A stretch of DNA of 51,358 nt from an uncultured bacterium. GTDB lineage: Bacteria > Cyanobacteriota > Vampirovibrionia > Gastranaerophilales > Gastranaerophilaceae. The stretch is taken from NCBI GenBank assembly GCA_949296425.1, contig CASFPN010000010.1, positions 1-51,358 on the forward strand, given 5' to 3'. Position numbers and translations under genes: made by a program. The notes beneath the pieces are model-generated. The model ran no database searches, was not told the DNA's origin, and saw nothing but the letters and a program-made list of their open reading frames with translations. Shown here piece by piece: positions 1-8,240 of this stretch; the stretch's first letter is position 1, and the number at the start of each line of letters is the position of its first letter.

Positions 1-16
1 GATAGGATAGGATAGG
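1..16 (+). repeat. GGATA pentanucleotide repeat, cut by window start
   Basis: At least three ATAGG units in tandem, continuing off the left edge of the window. The last unit ends 85 nt before the start codon at 102. The same repeat lies about 80 nt before the genes at 10504 and 30919, where a promoter precedes it; here the promoter would be outside the window. Confidence 0.85.
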
Positions 17-101
17 TGCAGGTATAGTCAATTTTTTACTATGAATTTTGTTTATATATGAGTGATATATAACACGAGGAATAACATGAAAGGAGATTAT
101 T

Positions 102-866
102 ATGGCACTAGACGGAGTAAAATCTTCAGATCCAGTTACATCTTTACATCATGAAGATACTGCTCCTGTTAAAACGGGAGAACAAAAGATAAATTCTGCA
201 TTTGGGGATGAAGTGAAAGAGAAAACAAAAATTGACGGAGAGATATCTTATGACTTGAAAGACCCTGAATGTCCTAAATTACCTAAAGAAAAAAGCGGTT
301 TTAAGAAATTTTTTGACGGTTTGTTACAAGATATGATTTATTCAATTCCCTTGTATGGAGACTATATGAACATAAAAGATATAGTTAATACTATGAAAGG
401 AGTTGGTACCAAAGTTGAAAAGATTACCGAGAAAGACGGAACGAAAGTGAAAACTTATACAGTTACTGACAAAAACGGAAATATAACCGGTCGTCTATCA
501 AAGAGAACATATACTGACGGAAGTGTAGATTTATCATCTACTCAAGTTGTTTATGATCAATCCGGAAAGCAGCTTTCCGAAAAAACTGTATTTAAATATG
601 CTAATGGTATAACCAGTACGCAAGAAGTGTATACTGATGACAATGGAAATCGAGTAACCGAACTTGCTGATTTTTCTAAAGACGGTACCATGACGTATTT
701 ATATACAACTGTTTGTGATAAAGACGGAAACGGGATAGAGATAACCAAAAATTTGAATGATGACGGAACTATGTCTGTAGAAGAAGTCCGTTCTGATGCA
801 GACGGACATTTAATTTCTTCTGTAGAAAAAACAATAGGCAAAGACGGAAAAGTTATAGATAATTAA
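102..866 (+). CDS. unknown protein with degenerate D-x-D/N-G repeats
   Basis: 254 aa, start supported by AAAGGAG 8 nt upstream. I do not recognise a family. Residues 1-75 are polar, followed by a short hydrophobic stretch around 80-92 (DGLLQDMIYSIPLYGDY). From about residue 110 to the end there is a series of roughly 20-residue units, each with a turn such as DKNGN, DQSGK, DDNGN, DKDGN or DADGH followed by an alternating polar/hydrophobic strand. This resembles the stacked beta-hairpins of YD/RHS-like or MORN-like surface proteins, but is too short and degenerate to assign. There is no signal peptide. It lies 18 nt before the gene at 885, probably in one operon, and downstream of a GGATA repeat. 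Confidence 0.75.
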   Translation: MALDGVKSSDPVTSLHHEDTAPVKTGEQKINSAFGDEVKEKTKIDGEISYDLKDPECPKLPKEKSGFKKFFDGLLQDMIYSIPLYGDYMNIKDIVNTMKGVGTKVEKITEKDGTKVKTYTVTDKNGNITGRLSKRTYTDGSVDLSSTQVVYDQSGKQLSEKTVFKYANGITSTQEVYTDDNGNRVTELADFSKDGTMTYLYTTVCDKDGNGIEITKNLNDDGTMSVEEVRSDADGHLISSVEKTIGKDGKVIDN

Positions 867-884
867 TCAATGAGGAGGATTATT

Positions 885-1331
885 ATGTCAGATCAAATCA
901 AAATTGGCAATGTATTATTTTATAATAATGATATAAAATCTACAAGTGTTGTTTACCGTAACGGAGAAAAGATTAACTGTGTATGGTTAAACAATGGAAC
1001 CAGAATGGAATTTAAAGATCAAAAAACAGATTCAAAAGCTTCGGTCACAATAGGTAATGACTTGGGCAACAACGGAAAATACGGCACATCCTTATACGGT
1101 ATTACCGGTTTGTATCTTGAAGGAACAAAAGACAGTGATTATTACCATGTTGCTCATTGCGAAGATTATAATATAGATGTTAAAGACGGTAATACGGATG
1201 AAGTGCGTATTGTTAAGTCTGACAAAGGAACTGTTAATGCAGATATTTCTGATAATGTAAAATTTATTAAATCTGATGACTTTATAAATATGAATGAAGG
1301 ATTTTTTACAAGAACAAAAATAAAAGAGTAG
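885..1331 (+). CDS. unknown beta-rich small protein
   Basis: 148 aa from the ATG at 885. The in-frame ATG at 870 is rejected because the Shine-Dalgarno GAGGAGG (about 873-879) falls inside that reading and is well placed for 885. The sequence is soluble and rich in short alternating hydrophobic/polar segments (GNVLFYNN, DIKSTSVVYR, KINCVWLNNG), suggesting a beta structure. There is no signal peptide, TM segment or motif I know. It follows the 102 gene at 18 nt, and a terminator follows it, so the two probably form a bicistronic unit of unknown role. Confidence 0.75.
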   Translation: MSDQIKIGNVLFYNNDIKSTSVVYRNGEKINCVWLNNGTRMEFKDQKTDSKASVTIGNDLGNNGKYGTSLYGITGLYLEGTKDSDYYHVAHCEDYNIDVKDGNTDEVRIVKSDKGTVNADISDNVKFIKSDDFINMNEGFFTRTKIKE

Positions 1332-1346
1332 ATTTGTTTTAAATTC

Positions 1347-1410
1347 AAAACCCTCACCGGAATTTCCAACTTTCGCCTTAACTCTAGTTCAAATTCGGGT
1401 AAGGGTTTTT
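1347..1410. terminator. bidirectional terminator between convergent genes
   Basis: AAAACCCTcACCgGAATTT (from 1347) pairs with AAATTCGGGTAAGGGTTTT (from 1391) with two mismatches, and T-runs follow on both strands. It separates the unknown gene ending at 1331 from the end of hom at 1412. Confidence 0.7.
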
Positions 1411-1411
1411 A

Positions 1412-2680
1412 TTATACCTGCACTCTTATAAGGTTGTTAACCTTATTGCCATCAGCTTCAATAAGTCTAATAGCATTTTGCATATTCTTTTCTTTAACAA
1501 GTTCGGTTATGACGGTAATATCTGCTGTGTTATCATCGGAAACGCATTTTTGAACAATGCTTGCAAGACTTATATCATTATCCGCGCAAATCGTTCCGAT
1601 TTTACCTATAACACCTTTGTTATTTTTTGCGTGGATTGAAATATAATATTTGTTAGTGGTTTCTGAAATATCAAGCATATTAGCTGCCGAGTTGTGTTTG
1701 CATCTCATCATAGGTAAGATATAATCAGTTTTCCCGATTTCTGCAGCTATTGCTAAGATGTCGCCAACAACAGAACTTGCCGTCGGAAATTCTCCGGCGC
1801 CTGGGCCTGAAAGAGTAATGCTTCCGACAGGATGACCTTTGAGCATAACCGCATTTGTTACATAATCAATATGCGCAAGGGTAGATTTTTTTGAAACAAG
1901 CATCGGATGAACTCTTACATCGGCATTGCCGTTTTCATCAATATCTGCTGAGGCTATTAGCTTGATTTTGTAGCCTAAATCGTTTGCCGCTTCCATATCT
2001 TTGGCGCGAATTTTTGTAATACCTTCTCTGTATACTTTTTGAATATCAATTCTTTTATGAAAAGTTATTGAAGCAAGAGTTGCAATTTTGTATGCAGCAT
2101 CAAAACCTTCCACATCACCTGTAGGGTCGGCTTCTGCGTAACCAAGTTCCTGAGCTTCTTTTAATACATCGGCATACGATGCTTTTTGAACATCCATTTT
2201 GGTCAGTATGTAATTTGTTGTGCCGTTTAAAATTGCTTCAATATGTGTAATTTTATTTCCCGCAAGAATTGTTTTTACAGGCATGATGATAGGTATTCCG
2301 CCCGCAATTGCAGCTTCGTAAAGAATTACTCTGTTGTGTTCTTCTGCTAATTTAAAAATATCTTCGCCGCGTTTTGCAAGAAGCTCTTTATTTGCCGTAA
2401 CTATATGTTTGCCGTTTTTTATAGCGGTTGAAATTAAATCAAAAGCAGGTTCGATACCGCCTATGAGTTCTGCAACAATATCAATTTCCGGATTGTTTAC
2501 TATTTTATATGCATCGTCCGTCATAATTGAGCTGTCAAGACCTTCTATATCGCGTTTTTTGTTGATATTTTTTACCGCTATTTTTACAATTTCAATGTTT
2601 TCAAAATTTTTTAAAGTTTTAAAAACTCCCGAGCCTACTGTTCCAAGGCCTATTAATCCAATTTTAATTTTCTTATCCAT
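1412..2680 (-). CDS. hom: homoserine dehydrogenase
   Basis: 422 aa, the usual length for the ACT-containing monofunctional form. It reduces aspartate semialdehyde to homoserine with NAD(P)H, the branch point to threonine and methionine. The N-terminal Rossmann motif GLIGLGTVGSGVF (residues 8-20) is followed by VTANKELLAKRG, the substrate-domain sequence GGIPIIMPVK, GTTNYILTKM and the signature LGYAEADPTGDVEGFDAAYK. The last ~75 residues form an ACT domain (YYISIHAKNNKGVIGKIG), which in this family usually gives threonine feedback. It is monocistronic. There is no Shine-Dalgarno; the start follows an extended -10 by 6 nt. Confidence 0.96.
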   Translation of the reverse strand: MDKKIKIGLIGLGTVGSGVFKTLKNFENIEIVKIAVKNINKKRDIEGLDSSIMTDDAYKIVNNPEIDIVAELIGGIEPAFDLISTAIKNGKHIVTANKELLAKRGEDIFKLAEEHNRVILYEAAIAGGIPIIMPVKTILAGNKITHIEAILNGTTNYILTKMDVQKASYADVLKEAQELGYAEADPTGDVEGFDAAYKIATLASITFHKRIDIQKVYREGITKIRAKDMEAANDLGYKIKLIASADIDENGNADVRVHPMLVSKKSTLAHIDYVTNAVMLKGHPVGSITLSGPGAGEFPTASSVVGDILAIAAEIGKTDYILPMMRCKHNSAANMLDISETTNKYYISIHAKNNKGVIGKIGTICADNDISLASIVQKCVSDDNTADITVITELVKEKNMQNAIRLIEADGNKVNNLIRVQV

Positions 2681-2686
2681 ATAAAA

Positions 2687-2695
2687 ATAATACCA
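2687..2695 (-). promoter_or_regulatory. extended -10 promoter, leaderless hom
   Basis: On the minus strand, TGgTATTAT ends exactly 6 nt before the hom ATG. Transcription is expected to begin at or next to the A of the start codon, which agrees with the absence of a ribosome binding site. Confidence 0.6.
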
Positions 2696-2717
2696 TAAAA
2701 TCCAATTTATTGGGAGT

Positions 2718-2847
2718 TATATCGCAGTTTATACCAATTATGTGTGAAAACGTCATGCTGAACTAGTTTCAGCATCTCATAACAGTTAGACACTGAAACG
2801 AGTTCAGGGTGACAATTTAGATATTGTTTTGTGTAAACTGCGATATA
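2718..2847. repeat. 130-bp nested palindromic element with 14-bp terminal inverted repeats
   Basis: TATATCGCAGTTTA at 2718-2731 is perfectly inverted at 2834-2847. Inside are two smaller hairpins of a GTCATnCnGAAC family: CTGAACTAGTTTCAG near 2758-2772 and CACTGAAACGAGTTCAGGGTG near 2791-2811. GTCATGCTGAAC and GTTCAGGGTGAC also pair with each other. Related sequence occurs near 6342 and 28253. No transposase and no obvious target duplication are seen. Confidence 0.65.
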
Positions 2848-2854
2848 TGCCCCA

Positions 2855-3760
2855 TTATTGTTTAATATATGAACAATAAAATGCATACCAGTATTTAGGA
2901 TTGAGAAAACAGAAAGGTCGTTTTTTCCAGAAATTAATGCGGCTGGCTTTTTTGTTTTCATCATACCAGTAGGTTTGTTCTTTTTCTGTTAAAGCCCACG
3001 GGGTAAGTTGAAGATATTTAAAATACAAGTCTTTAAAAAATGTGCATGAACCGAATACCCACGGCTTATAGTAACCTATGTAATGAATAATATTAGGATG
3101 TCTTGTGAAAGACGTTCTGCTTGCAAAACCGCTTACCTGAACATTCCATTCATCAGGCAGAATTTTTATTCTGTCTTTGAGTGTAAAATTGATTACATCT
3201 TGATCGCCTGTTTCAATTTTATCTATATTTTGTTTTGTGTATTCAAAGAATTTTGATTCTATATCTTCTTTACGAATTTTATCAAGGTCAAAAACAACCA
3301 TTCCCGAATTAATATATTTAGAATTTTTCCATTTCTTCTTGTGTTTTACTCTGGCATCCAGGACTCCTGCTATAATATTTTCTCCCAAATCTGTTTCAAA
3401 CAAATCTCTTAAAGAAGTGTTAACAACAGTGTCGCAGTCAAGATAGATTATTTTATCCACATCAGGCAGAAGTTCCGATAAGATAAGCCTGTAATATGAC
3501 GGCAGCGTAATATATTCGTGAGTATTAATTTGTTTATAAATTTCAAGCTTTGTTTCGTCAACTTTTATAAAATCAATTTTGCATGGTTTTATGTTTGTGA
3601 GGGCTAAAATTTTTGATTTACTGTCATCAGAAATATTGCCGTCAAGAATGTAAAAATGCACAACATCATCACAGGCATTTGAAAGTATTGACGCAATAAC
3701 AACAGATGCGTATTTTGCATAATTTTCATCGCATGATATACAGACATTAATTTTTGTCAT
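2855..3760 (-). CDS. glycosyltransferase family 8 (LPS galactosyl/glucosyltransferase type)
   Basis: 301 aa. GT8 enzymes are retaining transferases that use UDP-hexoses. The N-terminus (INVCISCDENYAKYASVVIAS) is typical, the metal-binding DxD is LDCDTVV (Asp108-Cys-Asp110), and YINSGMVVFDLDKIR and the C-terminal HYIGYYKPW are family signatures. There is no signal peptide or TM, so a cytosolic or peripheral enzyme acting on a lipid-linked glycan is likely. Its ATG overlaps the stop codon of the upstream GT2 gene by 4 nt, indicating translational coupling in a three-gene operon of glycosyltransferases. The acceptor cannot be told from sequence. Confidence 0.92.
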   Translation of the reverse strand: MTKINVCISCDENYAKYASVVIASILSNACDDVVHFYILDGNISDDSKSKILALTNIKPCKIDFIKVDETKLEIYKQINTHEYITLPSYYRLILSELLPDVDKIIYLDCDTVVNTSLRDLFETDLGENIIAGVLDARVKHKKKWKNSKYINSGMVVFDLDKIRKEDIESKFFEYTKQNIDKIETGDQDVINFTLKDRIKILPDEWNVQVSGFASRTSFTRHPNIIHYIGYYKPWVFGSCTFFKDLYFKYLQLTPWALTEKEQTYWYDENKKASRINFWKKRPFCFLNPKYWYAFYCSYIKQ

Positions 3761-4635
3761 TTTTTCCTCTTTTTATACCTAAAAATATTTATTTTCCCGA
3801 ACAGTAATACATATTCGGTGTTAATACTTTCGCGGATGGAAAACAGTGTTTTGCCAAATATCTTAAATCTTGATTTTTCTGCTCGGTAAAGTCCGTCCGG
3901 AACATTTATATTTTTTTCTTTAATAAAATCAAGCACCTGACGGCGGGCAAGAATATAATGTTCGTCCTGAAGTTTGTTTCCGCCTTTTTTTACAATGGAT
4001 TTAGGGTTAACAAAATAATAGTAATAGGTTCCCGGAACAGTTACGAGTTTGTCCGCAAAATATAGTGAGCGTGCGGTAAAATCTCTGTCTTCATAATACA
4101 TTCCCGGTATAAATTCAAGATTTATTTTTTTTAAGAATTCCGTTTTGTAAATCTTGTTCCAAACGCAGCCTTCTCTGTAGGTTTTGCAGGCAAGATATTT
4201 GTCTTCGGGTGTTGTAAAAACTTTTTCTTCAGTAATATTGAGTCTGATTTTTTGTTTTTGCGGGTGCTGCCTTATAAAATCCGCACATGCAATATCGCAG
4301 TCATATTTTTTTGCGGCATTGTAGAGTTTTTCAAAAAAATCAGTATCAACCCAGTCATCGGAATCAACAAATCCGATGTATTCACCCTGTGCAATTTTCA
4401 TACCTGTATTCCTCGCGCAGGATAATCCCTGATTCTTTGTTGTAACAATCTTTAATTTCGGCGAGGGGGCGGACTTGCTGATTTTTTCAAGAATTTCTAA
4501 AGAATTATCTGTTGAGCCGTCATTGACACAGATAATTTCAATATCTGAAAGTGTTTGATTAAGCAGAGTATCAAGAGATCTTTCAAGATACTTTGCGGTA
4601 TTATAAACCGGAACTATCACACTCACTTTAATCAT
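3757..4635 (-). CDS. glycosyltransferase family 2
   Basis: 292 aa from Met at 4635; a further in-frame start at 4677 would add MFQKNKICAIIHFK, overlap the upstream gene and precede the conserved MIKVSVIVPVYN start, so I reject it. GT-A fold motifs are VNDGSTDN (Asp39), FVDSDDW (nucleotide/metal site, 91-95) and the catalytic-type YED (181-183). It is a close paralogue of the next gene upstream (same GLSCARN / GQSCARN, EYIGFVDSDDW and VWNKIYKT blocks), so the pair probably arose by duplication. It is the second gene of the operon 5527-2855. Function: addition of a sugar to a surface polysaccharide; donor and acceptor unknown. Confidence 0.92.
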   Translation of the reverse strand: MIKVSVIVPVYNTAKYLERSLDTLLNQTLSDIEIICVNDGSTDNSLEILEKISKSAPSPKLKIVTTKNQGLSCARNTGMKIAQGEYIGFVDSDDWVDTDFFEKLYNAAKKYDCDIACADFIRQHPQKQKIRLNITEEKVFTTPEDKYLACKTYREGCVWNKIYKTEFLKKINLEFIPGMYYEDRDFTARSLYFADKLVTVPGTYYYYFVNPKSIVKKGGNKLQDEHYILARRQVLDFIKEKNINVPDGLYRAEKSRFKIFGKTLFSIRESINTEYVLLFGKINIFRYKKRKK

Positions 4636-4660
4636 CTTAAAATGAATGATAGCACAAATT

Positions 4661-5527
4661 TTATTTTTTTGAAACAAATTGTTTAATTTTAAATTTAATA
4701 CAGTTACATAGTAGATATTCTTTTCTGTTTGTATAGGTTTTTATTTTTAATATTGTCAGTCCGAAAAGTTTTATTTTTTTTAGTTCCAAAAAATAATGAT
4801 CAAGGTTGATATTATTGTCTTTCAAATACTTTATCATTTTGTTATAAGTATATACAGAATCTCCATCCTTTTTAGGTGATTTAGTCTTTACTGTAGATTT
4901 ATTATTGGTCCAATAGTTGTAATAAGTATCAGGAACACTCACAAGACCTTTAAGTTTAACAAGAACTTCTGCGGTAAAACATCTGTCCTCATAAAATACA
5001 TGAGGTTCAAAAATTATATTGTATCGTTTAAGTTCCGATGTTTTGTAAATTTTATTCCATACATAACATTTGTCAGGTACATCGCAAAGCCGGAATTTTT
5101 TGTTTGTATCTTCGGTATATTCTTCACATTTTATTTTAAGATGATATTTCCACTTGTACGGTCTTAATCTTTTAATCCCTGCAGCGGCTATATCTGCGTT
5201 ATATTTTTTTGCTGTAGTGTAGAGTTTTTCGTAAAAGTCTATGTCAATCCAATCGTCAGAATCTACAAATCCGATATATTCACCGGTTGCAATTTCAAGT
5301 CCCGCATTTCTCGCACATGATTGGCCTTGATTACTTTGATTAATAACAATAATTCTGTTGTCTTTTTCTGCAAATGAATTGAGTATGTGTAAACTTTTGT
5401 CTTTTGAACCGTCATTTATGCAGATAATTTCAATGTCTTTTAATGTTTGTTCAACAACGCTTGTAAGACATTTTTTCAGAAACTTTTCTACATTATAAAC
5501 AGGAATAATTATACTAATTTTTACCAT
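4661..5527 (-). CDS. glycosyltransferase family 2
   Basis: 288 aa; first gene of the glycosyltransferase operon. It starts MVKISIIIPVYNVEKFLKK and carries INDGSKDKS, GFVDSDDWID and the acidic FYEDRCF site, all typical of GT2 enzymes that build surface glycans. Very similar in layout to the following paralogue. There is no Shine-Dalgarno; the upstream 150 bp are divergent with the XRE gene at 5680 and hold an AT-rich double promoter region, so the regulator could affect this operon, though nothing proves it. Confidence 0.92.
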   Translation of the reverse strand: MVKISIIIPVYNVEKFLKKCLTSVVEQTLKDIEIICINDGSKDKSLHILNSFAEKDNRIIVINQSNQGQSCARNAGLEIATGEYIGFVDSDDWIDIDFYEKLYTTAKKYNADIAAAGIKRLRPYKWKYHLKIKCEEYTEDTNKKFRLCDVPDKCYVWNKIYKTSELKRYNIIFEPHVFYEDRCFTAEVLVKLKGLVSVPDTYYNYWTNNKSTVKTKSPKKDGDSVYTYNKMIKYLKDNNINLDHYFLELKKIKLFGLTILKIKTYTNRKEYLLCNCIKFKIKQFVSKK

Positions 5528-5618
5528 TTTACTAATTTATGTTATGAACTTCTAACAAATAATTCTAAATTGTTATATGAAATTCTATAAATTAATTAGA
5601 AAAATGTCAATATAATTC

Positions 5619-5632
5619 CTAACATCTGTTAG
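5619..5632. promoter_or_regulatory. perfect palindrome CTAACA-TC-TGTTAG, candidate operator
   Basis: A 6+6 bp perfect inverted repeat lies 2 nt after a TATAAT box (5611-5616) and 47 nt before the XRE gene. A half site, TCTAACA, occurs at 5551-5557. Location over the likely transcription start suggests autorepression by the downstream regulator. Confidence 0.5.
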
Positions 5633-5679
5633 TAATAATTTGTATTAATTTAATTTATAAACTGTATTATTGAGGTTAT

Positions 5680-6003
5680 ATGATAAAAGAAAGATTTGCT
5701 AAAAATCTTAAAAAAATAAGAAAATCTCGGAATTTTACTCAGGAAAAACTTGCGGAACTTGTCGGAGTTGATTTTCGTTATATTTCTTTTTTAGAGAATG
5801 CAAAAAGTTTTCCCTCCTGTGATTTGATAGAAAAATTGTCAGAGGCATTAAATACTGACATTTTGGAATTATTTAAATCTGATGTAAATTTTTCAAGAAG
5901 TGAACTTGAAAGCAAAATTGTTGATTCAATAAAATTGCTTGATGATAAAAACGTTAGATTGCTTTACGAAATTACTAAAAGTATGAATTCTTCTATTCTT
6001 TAA
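5680..6003 (+). CDS. XRE/Cro-family helix-turn-helix regulator
   Basis: 107 aa. Residues 8-62 form a canonical HTH_3 domain: NLKKIRKSRNFTQEKLAELV, then VDFRYISFLENAKSFPSCDL with the recognition helix, and LSEALNTDILELF. The C-terminal 40 residues are helical and may dimerise. There is no sensor domain or phage neighbours. It is divergent from the glycosyltransferase operon; a perfect palindrome upstream is a plausible self-operator. The 3' end overlaps the convergent gene at 5993 by 11 bp. Confidence 0.88.
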   Translation: MIKERFAKNLKKIRKSRNFTQEKLAELVGVDFRYISFLENAKSFPSCDLIEKLSEALNTDILELFKSDVNFSRSELESKIVDSIKLLDDKNVRLLYEITKSMNSSIL

Positions 6004-6277
6004 TAAAAATCTTTTTCAACTTCAGGATAATTTCCGCAACAAATTTGGAAAGAGAGAAATTTTCGTCCGGCATTTCAGGTTCTTCTTTTTCAAATCCGAA
6101 AGTATCAACTTCCGGTTTTTGTGCAAAAATGCTTTCGTCTAAATATTTCTTTTCCTGTTTTTCTTCCCTACCGCCTTGAGCCATGTAGCCGAGATTACCG
6201 CCGCCGCCGTCATTTTGCATGGATGCTGCTGCTTTGATAACCGGTTTTGTGCTCAAAACATTTACATCGAATGACAT
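5993..6277 (-). CDS. small unknown protein with Gly-rich linker
   Basis: 94 aa, no recognised family. Starts MSFDVNVLSTKPVIKAAAS, followed by NDGGGGNLGYMAQGG, a charged region (residues 35-70) and a C-terminal amphipathic helix rich in Leu and Lys (FVAEIILKLKKIFIKE). AAGGA lies close to the ATG. Its codon use and charged, low-complexity character match other small proteins in this window, so I think it is real, although it overlaps the XRE gene convergently by 11 bp. Possibly membrane-associated through the C-terminal helix. Confidence 0.6.
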   Translation of the reverse strand: MSFDVNVLSTKPVIKAAASMQNDGGGGNLGYMAQGGREEKQEKKYLDESIFAQKPEVDTFGFEKEEPEMPDENFSLSKFVAEIILKLKKIFIKE

Positions 6278-6341
6278 TTCCTTACCATTGCTTACGACTT
6301 TCTTAATATAGCCATTGCTTGTTTATGCATTTTGGAATTAC

Positions 6342-6372
6342 TGTCATTCCGAACTGGTTTCGGAATCTTTTT
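6342..6372. repeat. GTCATTCCGAAC-family palindrome
   Basis: ATTCCGAAC-TGG-TTTCGGAAT forms an 8-bp stem followed by TTTTT. It belongs to the same family as copies at about 2751-2815 and 28253-28311. It may terminate transcription, but the nearest gene end on the plus strand is at 6003. Confidence 0.6.
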
Positions 6373-6461
6373 GTTTGTTGCATTTGTTTAGCTTTTCAGA
6401 TTGCCGTAATCCTTTCATATTTTTTCCCTTACATATATATAAAGTATTTTTCATGAAGAAA

Positions 6462-6488
6462 TGTTACAATTTTGATTGAATTGTAACA
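6462..6488. terminator. 10-bp perfect inverted repeat downstream of the HD gene
   Basis: TGTTACAATT and AATTGTAACA flank a 7-nt loop, 17 nt past the end of the HD-domain gene. There is no T-tail on the minus strand, so a terminator or a protein-binding site are both possible. Confidence 0.35.
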
Positions 6489-6504
6489 AAAACTTTACAA
6501 TATG

Positions 6505-7092
6505 TTACTCACTGAATATTAAAACACTCTGGCATTTAAATCCGATTTCAAAAAGGTCGCGTTTTCTGATTGCGGTTTTTATGTCGGGTTTGACTGATGC
6601 GCTTTGGGGATAAAGGATAAATTCTACAATATTGTTTTTGGCATCGTAATTAATTTCTATATTTTTAAATTGGTTTGAATGATCTTTGCACAATCCGTCT
6701 GCAAGTTTCAGAATACCGCCTGCGCGTTTGACAATTTTTCTGTCTTTTTTTTCAAGCGAGCCGTAGATTTCATGTTCATTTTTGTCCGGAAGTCCGCCTC
6801 TATGGTATCTTGCGATACAGCCGATAATTTTTGCATCCTTATCGTTGAACCCTAAAAGTCCCTCTTTCATAATTATTTCCATTGAATGTTTGTTGTGGTT
6901 TTTGGCTTCAATAAAATATCCGATATCATGTAAGTAAGCGGCGGCTTTTAGGTATTCTCTTTCAATTTGAGACATTTCATAAACTTTTTTGCTTGTTTCG
7001 TCAAAAATAATCATTGCAAGCCGTTTAACCTCAATTGCATGGGGTTTGTCTTTGGAATATTTCTCAAACATTTCGTCAACTGCGGGTTTCAT
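6505..7092 (-). CDS. HD-domain phosphohydrolase, Ppx/GppA C-terminal-like
   Basis: 195 aa from the ATG at 7092; an in-frame TTG at 7113 would add 7 residues and has no better signal. The metal-binding HD motif is in YLHDIGYFIEAKNHNKHS, with a further histidine in IARYHRGGLP and an Asp in KLADGLCKDH, the pattern of the HD domain fused to exopolyphosphatase/GppA proteins. Here the domain stands alone; the phosphatase half is missing. Likely a metal-dependent phosphohydrolase on a nucleotide or polyphosphate-type substrate; substrate unknown. It is divergent from the diguanylate cyclase at 7171. Confidence 0.8.
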   Translation of the reverse strand: MKPAVDEMFEKYSKDKPHAIEVKRLAMIIFDETSKKVYEMSQIEREYLKAAAYLHDIGYFIEAKNHNKHSMEIIMKEGLLGFNDKDAKIIGCIARYHRGGLPDKNEHEIYGSLEKKDRKIVKRAGGILKLADGLCKDHSNQFKNIEINYDAKNNIVEFILYPQSASVKPDIKTAIRKRDLFEIGFKCQSVLIFSE

Positions 7093-7170
7093 AATTAATG
7101 TTAAATTTAGCAAAAAAATGGATTGTCTGCAATATTTCTGCTATGATAAAAATGGTATGGAAGTAGTGAT

Positions 7171-7830
7171 ATGAGTAATATGAGTGATATGACAAATATA
7201 AATTTTGATTTACCTTCGGATGTATTAGATGAAATTCAGCAGAATATTCAAAATATTATTGAAAGTTTTGATATTCCTGAAGATAACAAGTTTGATGTTA
7301 TCAGGAAAATAAATTTTATGTACACGCAAACCAAACAGTTGTCAATAACGGATGCTTTGACAAATTTATATAACAGACGGTATTTTGAAACGACTTTTAC
7401 ACGCGAATTTGCCAGAGCAAAACGTTACAATACTCCGTTGTCGGTTGCTGTTATTGACATTGACTGGTTTAAGAAAATAAACGATACATACGGTCATCTG
7501 TGCGGCGATTATGTTTTAAAGGAGTTAAGCTGGCTGATGGTTGAAAATTTCCGTCAGACAGATATAATTTTTCGCTACGGTGGGGAAGAATTTGTCATTC
7601 TTTTGACTGAAACTCCGTCTGACAGAGCGGAAATTCCTGTTGAACGGCTGCGTAAAGCAGTTATGGAAAACAGATTTATATTCAAGGGTAATAATTTGAA
7701 TGTTACAATCAGTGCGGGGCTTTCTTCAAATAAAGAAGTTGAGGATTTTGGACAAATGTTTGAAAATGCGGATAAAGCTCTTTATAAAGCAAAAAATGAC
7801 GGACGCAACTGTATTAGGACATTCGGGTAA
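7171..7830 (+). CDS. diguanylate cyclase (GGDEF domain)
   Basis: 219 aa. The first 50 residues are a polar/helical leader without TM or sensor fold; the GGDEF domain begins at LSITDALTNLYNRRYF. The active-site loop is RYGGEEF (GGEEF at 137-141), with DIDWFKKINDTYGH for Mg/GTP binding. An intact inhibitory I-site, RQTD (128-131), lies 5 residues before GGEEF, so product inhibition by c-di-GMP is expected. It makes c-di-GMP from two GTP in the cytosol. No EAL or PilZ gene is seen nearby. Preceded by a weak GGAAG; 37 nt ahead of the parvulin gene. Confidence 0.93.
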   Translation: MSNMSDMTNINFDLPSDVLDEIQQNIQNIIESFDIPEDNKFDVIRKINFMYTQTKQLSITDALTNLYNRRYFETTFTREFARAKRYNTPLSVAVIDIDWFKKINDTYGHLCGDYVLKELSWLMVENFRQTDIIFRYGGEEFVILLTETPSDRAEIPVERLRKAVMENRFIFKGNNLNVTISAGLSSNKEVEDFGQMFENADKALYKAKNDGRNCIRTFG

Positions 7831-7867
7831 TAGTAATTTTGTTTAGAATAATATAGGATAGTTTATT

Positions 7868-8215
7868 ATGATAAAAAATTTATGTAAATTGTTTGTATTT
7901 ATTATGCTGTTGAGCGGGGTAGTATCAGCACAGGAGTTTCAATCTGTTCATGCCGAGCATATTCTTGTAAAGACTGCAGCAGAGGCACAGCAGATTAAAA
8001 AAGCGATAGATGAAGGCGGAAAATTTGAATACTATGCAAGAGTTTATTCTCTTTGTCCGTCAGGGCAGAACGGCGGAGATTTGGGGTATTTTGAGCGGGG
8101 GCAAATGGTGCCTGAATTTGAAAAGGCGGCGTTTGAAACTCCGGTCGGGGAGGTTTCGAAACCTGTGTATACGCAATTTGGCTGGCATTTGATTAAAGTG
8201 CTGGACAAAAAGTAA
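7868..8215 (+). CDS. secreted parvulin-type peptidyl-prolyl isomerase
   Basis: 115 aa. A signal peptide (MIKNLCKLFVFIMLLSGVVSA, likely cut before QEF) is followed by a single rotamase (PpiC) domain: AEHILVKTAAEAQQI, then CPSGQNGGDLGYFERGQMV, PEFEKAAF and TQFGWHLIKVLD. No chaperone domain, so it is a minimal extracytoplasmic prolyl isomerase like those assisting folding of exported proteins. The upstream TATAGGATAG holds AGGA 11 nt before the ATG and resembles a single unit of the GGATA repeat found elsewhere in the window. A long hairpin follows the gene. Confidence 0.93.
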   Translation: MIKNLCKLFVFIMLLSGVVSAQEFQSVHAEHILVKTAAEAQQIKKAIDEGGKFEYYARVYSLCPSGQNGGDLGYFERGQMVPEFEKAAFETPVGEVSKPVYTQFGWHLIKVLDKK

Positions 8216-8240
8216 TAACAGTTTACAAAAAGTTCGCACA

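Noticed and set aside
2707-2964. 85-aa minus-strand frame
   Set aside because: It overlaps the 3' end of the GT8 gene and is mostly the palindromic element at 2718-2847; no ribosome binding site.
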